Shown piece by piece: positions 53,248-59,808 of a stretch of DNA of 64,000 bases. The notes beneath the pieces are model-generated. The model was not told the origin of the DNA and searched no databases. It worked only from the letters and a program-made list of their open reading frames with translations. The stretch is from assembly GCF_934307085.1 (NCBI RefSeq), contig NZ_CAKRCF010000004.1:27108-91107 (forward strand), given 5' to 3'. The position numbers were made by a program, and so were the translations under genes. Source of the DNA: an uncultured Anaerobutyricum sp. Lineage in GTDB: Bacteria; Bacillota; Clostridia; Lachnospirales; Lachnospiraceae. Numbering within the stretch: position 1 is the first letter of the stretch; the number at the start of each line of letters is the position of its first letter.

Positions 53248-54518
53248 ACGTTCTGCCTCTTCTTTCCTGAAATCGCAAAATGCGGTAAATCATACCATTC
53301 TCCCTTATAAAATGGCACTGCCTTCTTTAATAATGGGTCGGCAATAATGATATCATATTCATTTTCTTTGATATAAGTAATCCAGTCATCTTCTTCCTTG
53401 AAAAGAATATCCCATTCTCCTTTTTGCTCTTTGTTCATCATAAACCAGGAAGCAACATCTATATTTATCTTTTGACCTATCATTTTTTCGTCTGATATTT
53501 TGCCTTCCGACGCTTCCACATCCAGCAGTTTTATATCTGTTGTTCCTGCCTTTTCTTCTGAATTACTTACAGAACTTTGCTGAACTTTTAACTTTGCTTT
53601 CTCTTTCGTATTTTCTTTCATATAAGCAGAAATGAGTTCTTCCCTCAACGTATTCGCTAAAACCTGCTGATGAACAATTAATATCTTTTTCTCAGATAGT
53701 TCTTCCACATTCAACATTTCTATTATCTGCTCTTTTTGCATTTTGGTTTCTATCTGTTCTTTTTGATTTGTCTGTTCCTTTCGTTCTTTCCATTCTGGAA
53801 TAATCTCTGGGGGACAAAACAGCTCATATGGCGTTCCAAACTTCTGTTTTAAATACTTTGCTGCCGCAAGTCCTGCTGGGGAAACAACGATATTTTTCTC
53901 TGCCGCTGCTGCCTCTCTTACCTCGTCTAGGCTATCACCCATTCCATAACATACAACCTTGGAAAAACCTTTTTCTTTAAAATATGTTTTTAAGAAATCT
54001 TCTTCATAAACACCACCAAATTCAAGTGGGGTTGCTCCGATAATTCCAACACGTCCCGATTCCACGTCTTTTTCTACAGCAAACTTTTTAAACAGTTCTT
54101 TCCACGTCTTTTTCTCGCCGTCATCATAAAGTTTTGTTCCGTCTGTATCAATTGTAATAGCTGGGATTCCCGTTTTCTTTTCAATCATTCGAGAAAGTGC
54201 TCTGTAATCCGTTCCGATTACTGCAGGAACCGGTGTTCCAATCACTGCGATAAAATCTGCTGAAAGCTTCTCGCAGGCTTTTCCAATCTTTTCTACCAAG
54301 CGGTCATCTCGTCCAAGAATCGCATCCATATCACGAAGTCCCGCACTAAAAATCGCACTGCGGCTCTCAAACCATCTTGGCTCATCAAATCCACAGATAT
54401 TTCCCGCACAACCGCCGGCATCTAAAATAATAATCAGTCCGTGAAACTCACATAAGACCGCTGCTGCACCCGACTGGTCCGGGGCAAACGGGGAGAGATA
54501 TTTTCTAAGTCCCTTCAT
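53244..54518 (-). CDS. Nitrogenase component-1-like subunit, module 1 (b type)
   Basis: A 424-residue component-1 superfamily protein, homologous to the b subunit of module 2: Cys37 and DEPRW (GGCAGNICGFDEPRWF), AGLRDMDAILGRDD, TPVPAVIGTDYRAL and IIGATPLEFGG are shared. Cys23 and Cys42 are extra. Residues ~245-355 are a Lys/Glu-rich insertion without likeness to known domains. The gene is adjacent to the a subunit (stop and start side by side) and overlaps hypF, so component 1 and HypF are made from one transcript. Confidence 0.8.
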   Translation of the reverse strand: MKGLRKYLSPFAPDQSGAAAVLCEFHGLIIILDAGGCAGNICGFDEPRWFESRSAIFSAGLRDMDAILGRDDRLVEKIGKACEKLSADFIAVIGTPVPAVIGTDYRALSRMIEKKTGIPAITIDTDGTKLYDDGEKKTWKELFKKFAVEKDVESGRVGIIGATPLEFGGVYEEDFLKTYFKEKGFSKVVCYGMGDSLDEVREAAAAEKNIVVSPAGLAAAKYLKQKFGTPYELFCPPEIIPEWKERKEQTNQKEQIETKMQKEQIIEMLNVEELSEKKILIVHQQVLANTLREELISAYMKENTKEKAKLKVQQSSVSNSEEKAGTTDIKLLDVEASEGKISDEKMIGQKINIDVASWFMMNKEQKGEWDILFKEEDDWITYIKENEYDIIIADPLLKKAVPFYKGEWYDLPHFAISGKKRQNV

Positions 54519-55979
54519 CTAAATTGTCCCCCTTTCCAATGTATTCTTCTCATCCAGTACTCGTTCACATTTCTCAAAGAAATGTTTCACGCCGCGGTAA
54601 CCAAATGGCTGTATATCATCGCTCCACTCAAGCTGCGCTGCTTCCGGATGATAGTAAACAGCATCTTTTCCAATAACGATATCTACCGGATTCTCACCTG
54701 GTTCATAGTAAATCATTGTTGGCTCCAAATTGGAGTAAATCTTTGTCTCCGGACTTAACTTCGCCATCTTTTCAATATACATAAAGTCTTCCTTGGAAAG
54801 ATTACCGAACACTTCCGCTACCGCAAACTCATACCGAATCAACGCAAAAGCAAGTTCAAATGCATTCGCATTACAGCCTTCTCCAATCGCAAATACCGCA
54901 TGTGGATACTTTTTCTTAAAAGATTCTTTTGCCGCAAGTGCTTCCTGAAAATACGCATCATCATCAAACTTACTTCCCAATGCTGCCGCAAACAATGCAT
55001 ATTGATTCTTTATTTTATCAAGCTGATACAACCTTGTAAGCTCTATGTACGGAATCCCCAGACGTTTTTGCATATCAGCCGCCGCAAAACGTGCCTCTGC
55101 ATCTAATACAAGGTTAAAATTTGCCTCCGCCATGTCAAGATATTCGTCATAATTTTCGCATCTCGAAATCTCTCGAATCTTTTTTATTCCAAGCTGTTTT
55201 AACAAATCATAAAGTTCACTGTCATCCTCTAACGGGGCAAAATGACCTAATAGATTTACTGAGGTACTCTTTTTCTTTTTTGGTTCTAATAAAGAATATA
55301 TTGACTGTCTGACATGAACCATTGGAGGCTTTCTTCCTTCTCTTGTCAGTGCATACATGTAACATGGAAGAACCGGAATTCCCACCACTTCCTGTGCCTT
55401 CTTGCAAATACGCTCCATATCCGTTCCAAGCAGAGCATCCACACAAGTAAGACAAATCATAACAACCGATGGCTTTGTCTCCAGGCAATCATAAATCTCC
55501 TCTACCGCCTGCGGCACTTTCTTCAAATGTCTTCCCGTTACAATATCTGTCTCATCCATCATCAAATAAAAAAATCGTTCGCTATAACCACCAAGCTCAC
55601 TTAAAATCGTTGTATTTCTTCCGCAACATCCCGGTGCTAAAAGAAGCATCACTGAACCAGGAATGGCAAGTCCCGCTCTCTTTACGCCAAATCCCTGTGC
55701 TCCCGGTGAATTATACGCAAGTGTCGCAGGCGAACTGTAGATAAGATGCTTTGAGGAAATCAGTTCTTCGGGAATATTGTCTCTGCCTGCTTCCGCAAGT
55801 TCCTTTGTTGTAATCGAATACGCTTCTTCGGCTTTTTTCGTATCTTCTAACACACTTTTTTCATCATTCATCTCATTTTCTGTTTTTTCTATCGTAGTTC
55901 TTACATCCTCTGCCATATTTTCTGCATCTTCTACTGTAGTTTTCGCATTTTCTATTAACTTTCCTGCATTCTCTACCAT
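54519..55979 (-). CDS. Nitrogenase component-1-like subunit, module 1 (a type)
   Basis: A 486-residue component-1 superfamily protein. The first ~55 residues are an acidic coiled-coil-like extension rich in E, K, T and N. Candidate ligands are Cys118 and Cys119 ([12 protein letters not shown]) and Cys176 and Cys179 ([14 protein letters not shown]). The start overlaps the NifH-like stop by seven bases. NifD-like residues for a FeMo cofactor (Cys and His near the C-terminus) are not recognisable, and there is no nifB, nifE or nifN nearby, so nitrogen fixation is unlikely. Confidence 0.8.
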   Translation of the reverse strand: MVENAGKLIENAKTTVEDAENMAEDVRTTIEKTENEMNDEKSVLEDTKKAEEAYSITTKELAEAGRDNIPEELISSKHLIYSSPATLAYNSPGAQGFGVKRAGLAIPGSVMLLLAPGCCGRNTTILSELGGYSERFFYLMMDETDIVTGRHLKKVPQAVEEIYDCLETKPSVVMICLTCVDALLGTDMERICKKAQEVVGIPVLPCYMYALTREGRKPPMVHVRQSIYSLLEPKKKKSTSVNLLGHFAPLEDDSELYDLLKQLGIKKIREISRCENYDEYLDMAEANFNLVLDAEARFAAADMQKRLGIPYIELTRLYQLDKIKNQYALFAAALGSKFDDDAYFQEALAAKESFKKKYPHAVFAIGEGCNANAFELAFALIRYEFAVAEVFGNLSKEDFMYIEKMAKLSPETKIYSNLEPTMIYYEPGENPVDIVIGKDAVYYHPEAAQLEWSDDIQPFGYRGVKHFFEKCERVLDEKNTLERGTI

Positions 55980-56752
55980 ACTTCTTCCTCCGCCGTATCC
56001 TGTACATTTTCAAGAAGTTCCTTTGCAAGTTTTAAGAATGCCTGTGCCGCTGGTGCCTCTGGTTCTCCCTCAATTACCGTCATTCCCTTATCTTCGCATC
56101 TGGTAATCTCGTCGCTTCTTGGTACTTCACCCACAATCGGAAGTCCTACGGAATCCGCAAATTCAGTAACCTTCTCTGTCTCCTTTTCCACATTTCTGTG
56201 ATTCAATACAATACCATATACCTTTGCATAGCTTCTGTCTTCAAAATTCTTCACCGCATTATTAATATTATTTGCTGCATAAAGAGCCATCTTCTCACCA
56301 GAAGTGACAATCAAAACTTTACTTGCATAGCCCTCACGAATCGGAGCCGCAAACCCACCACAAACCACATCTCCAAGAACATCATATAACACGACATCGG
56401 GCTGGTGTGTCTCAAATAATTCCAAATCCTCTAACAGGCTAAATGTTGCAATGATTCCACGACCAGCACACCCGAGTCCTGGTGTTGGACCGCCAGTTTC
56501 AATACAGAGAACTCCTCCATAACCTACTTTTGAAATATCCTCAATCGTCTCTGGATCTTCATCATGCTCACGCATATAGTTCATTACCGGAATCGGTGTT
56601 GTTCCACCAAGCAGATTAATCGTAGAATCCGCCTTTGGGTCACAGCCAATCTGGATAACCTTCTTTCCCATACTGGCAAATGCCGCCGCTAAGTTACTGG
56701 TTACCGTGGACTTTCCAATCCCGCCTTTGCCATAAACCGCAATCTTTAACAT
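55973..56752 (-). CDS. NifH-like ATPase (nitrogenase iron protein family), module 1
   Basis: A 259-residue iron-sulfur ATPase. It starts [20 protein letters not shown] (P-loop, residues 8-16), with [11 protein letters not shown], Cys95 (GLGCAGRGI) and Cys131 ([11 protein letters not shown]), the bridging cluster ligands of NifH/BchL. The N-terminus of 14 extra residues (start 56794) is possible, but the ATG at 56752 has GAGGAG at correct distance. It is about 57 per cent identical by eye to the module 2 protein in the conserved blocks, an estimate not a calculation. First gene of the packed module 1 operon. Confidence 0.9.
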   Translation of the reverse strand: MLKIAVYGKGGIGKSTVTSNLAAAFASMGKKVIQIGCDPKADSTINLLGGTTPIPVMNYMREHDEDPETIEDISKVGYGGVLCIETGGPTPGLGCAGRGIIATFSLLEDLELFETHQPDVVLYDVLGDVVCGGFAAPIREGYASKVLIVTSGEKMALYAANNINNAVKNFEDRSYAKVYGIVLNHRNVEKETEKVTEFADSVGLPIVGEVPRSDEITRCEDKGMTVIEGEPEAPAAQAFLKLAKELLENVQDTAEEEVW

Positions 56753-56813
56753 AAAAAACTCCTCTATTCTACCCCTGACCGACAGACTGACCATAAGGTA
56801 GAATAGAAGAGTT
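56753..56813 (-). promoter_or_regulatory. Hairpin covering the ribosome site of the NifH-like gene (attenuator-like)
   Basis: On the minus strand AACTCTTCTATTCTACC (56797-56813) and GGTAGAATAGAGGAGTT (56757-56773) form a 17-base stem with a single U-G pair and a 23-base loop, directly followed by TTTT and the ATG. The GAGGAG ribosome site is part of the stem. The stem plus T run also has the shape of a terminator. Confidence 0.7.
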
Positions 56814-57205
56814 TTATTTGATACACTTTATATATTTTGCAAATTCTGCAATTTCGTACTTTAATTCTTGCTCTTCTTTTCTTTGTTTAAAATAAATCAC
56901 ATCTATTTAAAATCTATACAATGATAGAAAATCAGGCTTGTTTGTAATATCCTAATATAATTGAAAAAAACATCTTCGTTTCTATATAACTTATATATAA
57001 GTCTACTACCTGATTTACGATTGAAAATTCTAAATAATTTCAAACTATTCCAGCGCGGAAAACCTTACTGTCAGAGTCGATATTTATCTTTCTATTATTT
57101 ATTATAACTATCCAGCCTCATCAAAGCAAATATTAATTGTTATATATTTGCATGACTTTGGATGATTATACTTTTATTATTTTGTTATTTTTTTATCATA
57201 ATTTT
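56814..57205 (-). other. Long leader of the nif/hyp-like operon
   Basis: About 390 AT-rich bases between the candidate promoters and the hairpin. I see no reading frame worth reporting and no riboswitch class that I recognise. A short GC-containing patch at ~57050-57080 (CTGACAGTAAGG, CCGCGCTGG on the minus strand) could be part of a fold. Confidence 0.5.
57101..57129 (-). promoter_or_regulatory. Candidate downstream promoter of the nif/hyp-like operon
   Basis: TTGCTT (57124-57129) and TATAAT (57101-57106) on the minus strand with a 17-base spacer. Confidence 0.5.
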
Positions 57206-57233
57206 ATTATAGCACCGAAAAAATGAAAGGCAA
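57206..57233 (-). promoter_or_regulatory. Candidate upstream promoter of the nif/hyp-like operon
   Basis: TTGCCT (57228-57233) and TATAAT (57206-57211) on the minus strand with a 16-base spacer and a TGC extension before the -10. A transcript from here would have a ~450-base leader. Confidence 0.6.
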
Positions 57234-57366
57234 GTACATTTTCCAGTACAGTATTTCTACTCACTATGCTACTTCTATCTATTCTAAGTAATTACACCTA
57301 TAAAGAATTCCATTCATTCAAATAGATAATATCTCACTTGAATACATTTCCCATTTTCCTTAATAA

Positions 57367-58590
57367 TTACTTCAAAAGAAGATAGCTCGGCATACCATTC
57401 TCATAGATGCTGGACATCTCACCCTGTACCAATGGAGTTAAGTAAGTAATCAACTCTTCCTTCACGCCATTACCTTCCTCATTAATCCATTCTCTAGGAA
57501 TCTTCTTCTCCTTATTTGCAATTTTCTGAATATCCACACCTCTATACTCTACTGTATATGGAGCATCAGAAACTCGTGTAAGAGAAGACATTAATCCGCT
57601 CTCACCTGCTACTGCAAGCTTAACTGCATTCGCACCAAGATTACCGGATTCCTCAATATCTGTCTTACTTAAAATATGACCTGCACAACGCTGTAACAGA
57701 TTCAATTCTATCGAACGAACCTTACAGCCAATCTTTGCACGAACCGCTTCCTCTAAAATCTTTCCAGTACCAGATAACTTCGTATGTCCAAATACATCTA
57801 ACTCTCTGGATCCTTCCTGTTCACATAAGAAACGCCCCTCTTTATCATGTACACCTTCACTAACCGCAACAAGCACTGCATTCGTTGATGCCAGCTTTTC
57901 CTTCACATCATCAATAAAACGATCTAATGAAAATGGGGTTTCTTCTAAATAAACAAGATATGGTACATTACCATTCTTGCCTTCCGCTAATGCAGCAGCC
58001 GCAGTAAGCCATCCGGCATGACGTCCCATCATCTCAACAATAATTACATTCTTCGGTTCATATACGGTAATCTCCTGTTCAAGTTCGCAGAAAACTGTAG
58101 AAATATACTTAGCTGCTGAACCAAATCCCGGACAATGATCAATCTCACAAAGATCGTTATCAATCGTCTTCGGTCCACCGATTACTTTGATATCATCAAT
58201 ACCTTTTTGGGCACAGTAAGCAGAAAGTTTCGCTACCGTATCCATAGAATCATTTCCACCGATATAAACAAAATACCCGATATTTTTTTCATGGAAAATG
58301 TCAACAATCTGCTGATACTGGCTGTCATCTTCCTCAATATTCTTCAACTTAAAACGACAGGAGCCAAGTGCTGATGCCGGTGTTCTCCTTAACTTCTCCA
58401 GTTTTTCTTTCGTGTCAACCTTCTCCGTAAGATTCACAAACTTCTGTTCTAATACTCCCTGAATTCCATAACATGCCCCATATACCTGATCAATCACGTC
58501 TTCCTTCATCGCCTGTTCAATAACCCCTGCTAACGTTGCATTAATTGCTGCTGTTGGTCCTCCAGACTGTGCTACTAACAAATTCTTCAT
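57367..58590 (-). CDS. Pyrophosphate-dependent 6-phosphofructokinase
   Basis: A 407-residue phosphofructokinase that phosphorylates fructose 6-phosphate, probably with PPi. It starts MKNLLVAQSGGPTAAINATL. The donor-site motif reads GGNDSMDT rather than the GGDGS of ATP enzymes, and PKTIDNDLCEIDHCPGFGSAAKY and MMGRHAGWLTAA fit the PPi group. The ATG at 58590 lies 4 bases after the acetyltransferase stop; AGGAGG lies 11 bases upstream. Using PPi saves ATP, common in anaerobic Clostridia. Biochemical donor use is inferred. Confidence 0.9.
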   Translation of the reverse strand: MKNLLVAQSGGPTAAINATLAGVIEQAMKEDVIDQVYGACYGIQGVLEQKFVNLTEKVDTKEKLEKLRRTPASALGSCRFKLKNIEEDDSQYQQIVDIFHEKNIGYFVYIGGNDSMDTVAKLSAYCAQKGIDDIKVIGGPKTIDNDLCEIDHCPGFGSAAKYISTVFCELEQEITVYEPKNVIIVEMMGRHAGWLTAAAALAEGKNGNVPYLVYLEETPFSLDRFIDDVKEKLASTNAVLVAVSEGVHDKEGRFLCEQEGSRELDVFGHTKLSGTGKILEEAVRAKIGCKVRSIELNLLQRCAGHILSKTDIEESGNLGANAVKLAVAGESGLMSSLTRVSDAPYTVEYRGVDIQKIANKEKKIPREWINEEGNGVKEELITYLTPLVQGEMSSIYENGMPSYLLLK

Positions 58591-58594
58591 TTTC

Positions 58595-59131
58595 TTAAAA
58601 TCCTCCTGTAAATCTCTGAAAAGGTTCCGGTGTTCTCTCATTCGATGCAATCACCTTCTGCATCCATACAATATCCCACCACTTATCAAGCTTATAACCA
58701 CATCTTTCAAAGTGTGCCTTCTTCTCATATCCACGCGCCGCATGGAACGCTTCACTCTCTGCATTCGGATGTGTAATGCAGGCAAATAAATTCACGATAT
58801 TCTGCTTCTTCAACAACTCTTCCATCTTCTCATAAAGAGCCGTTCCCACACCTTTTCCGTGAATTCCTCTCTGCACATAAACAGACATTTCCGCTGACCA
58901 GTCATACGCCCTACGGTCATAAAAAATCCCCGCATATGCATAACCGATAACCACGCCATCCTCCTCAGCAACGAGATACGGATACCGCTCCAATGTCTTC
59001 TTAATTCTTCCCTGAAACTCCTCCACGGAAGGAACTTCTAATTCAAAAGTTATTGCTGTATTGTCCACATAATATTGGTAAATATTCTGAATAGCAGAAG
59101 CATCCTCCGGCGTAGCGATTCGTATATTCAT
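58595..59131 (-). CDS. GNAT-family N-acetyltransferase (phosphinothricin-acetyltransferase-like)
   Basis: A 178-residue GNAT enzyme. It has the family pattern IRIATPEDASAIQNIYQYYVDNTAITFE (PAT/MddA-type N-terminus), the acetyl-CoA loop VQRGIHGKGVGTALYEKM, and HPNAESEAFHAARGYEKKAHFERCGYKLDKWWDIVWM. Relatives acetylate phosphinothricin, methionine sulfoximine or other amino acids, so the substrate is open. It lies four bases from the phosphofructokinase start. Confidence 0.88.
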   Translation of the reverse strand: MNIRIATPEDASAIQNIYQYYVDNTAITFELEVPSVEEFQGRIKKTLERYPYLVAEEDGVVIGYAYAGIFYDRRAYDWSAEMSVYVQRGIHGKGVGTALYEKMEELLKKQNIVNLFACITHPNAESEAFHAARGYEKKAHFERCGYKLDKWWDIVWMQKVIASNERTPEPFQRFTGGF

Positions 59132-59217
59132 CTCAAGCCTCCAAAAATTTTGTCGATGTGATTATTATACAATAAGAGGAAGAGAGGGACAAGACAGTAA
59201 TTTCAGAAATAATGTAA

Positions 59218-59358
59218 TCATCTGGCTTCCTTCTTTTTAAGAATCTCTTCAATGTCTTTCTCTGAAGCACTACGCGGAGCTCTTACAGTGACACTTAGAT
59301 CGGAATTCACCTGAATAGCCACCGTTTTCCTGTTTGATCTGATTACTGTAACTTTCAT
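59218..59358 (-). CDS. 46-residue YgjP-like N-terminal fragment (probable remnant or small protein)
   Basis: The translation begins MKVTVIRSNRKTVAIQV and continues SDLSVTVRAPRSASEKDIEEILKKKEAR before a TGA. It matches the N-terminal beta strand region of YgjP-like metallopeptidases (DUF45), just before the point where the helix and HExxH domain should come. No continuation is seen after the stop in this frame. AAAGGA lies six bases before the ATG, and it lies 18 bases behind the NUDIX gene, so it may be translated. Either a truncated pseudogene or a short stand-alone protein. Confidence 0.5.
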   Translation of the reverse strand: MKVTVIRSNRKTVAIQVNSDLSVTVRAPRSASEKDIEEILKKKEAR

Positions 59359-59376
59359 ACTAAGTCCTTTGTCCTA

Positions 59377-59778
59377 TTATTTCATAGACTTTCGAATTTG
59401 ATCTATCAACAGAATATCTGCTGGAAGCCAGTCAATGCTATCCAATTGATCTTTCGTAAGCCACTTTGCCGCTTCTGCTTCTTTCAGCTCCAAATGCCCT
59501 GCTTTAACTTCAGCCCAAAAACAATCCATAGAAAGATGGAAAGTTGGATAATCATATTCCACCGTATCAATCAGTTCTCCGACCTTGATTTCCGTATCCA
59601 GTTCTTCTATGATTTCTCTTATAAGTGCCTGCTGCTGTGTTTCTCCCGACTCCACTTTTCCTCCTGGAAATTCCCAGCCACCTTTCAAATCGCCATAGCC
59701 TCTCGCCGTTGCGAATATCTTATTTTTTTCTTTCATATCATCGCAGATAATTGCTGCAACTACTTTTACCGTTTTCAT
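59377..59778 (-). CDS. NUDIX hydrolase (MutT-like (d)NTP pyrophosphatase)
   Basis: A 133-residue NUDIX enzyme. It starts MKTVKVVAAIICDDMKEKNKIFATARGYGDLKGGWEFPGGK, with the NUDIX box GKVESGETQQQALIREIIEELDTEI (GX5EX7REVXEEXGX form; ligand glutamates present). MutT/YjhB-like relatives remove oxidised or unusual nucleotides. The ATG at 59778 has GAGGAG seven bases before it. It lies 30 bases after the helicase gene, and I recall this pair being adjacent in other Firmicutes. Confidence 0.9.
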   Translation of the reverse strand: MKTVKVVAAIICDDMKEKNKIFATARGYGDLKGGWEFPGGKVESGETQQQALIREIIEELDTEIKVGELIDTVEYDYPTFHLSMDCFWAEVKAGHLELKEAEAAKWLTKDQLDSIDWLPADILLIDQIRKSMK

Positions 59779-59808
59779 CTGTTTCTCCTCTATCATCCTT
59801 CTATCTTT

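Noticed and set aside
43807..56752. A true nitrogen-fixing nitrogenase
   Set aside because: No nifB, nifE, nifN or nifV is present, component-1 cofactor ligands are not recognised and both subunit types differ strongly from NifD and NifK.
56814..57205. A molybdenum-cofactor, cobalamin or NiCo riboswitch in the leader
   Set aside because: I could not match conserved cores of these classes by eye; a covariance search would be needed.
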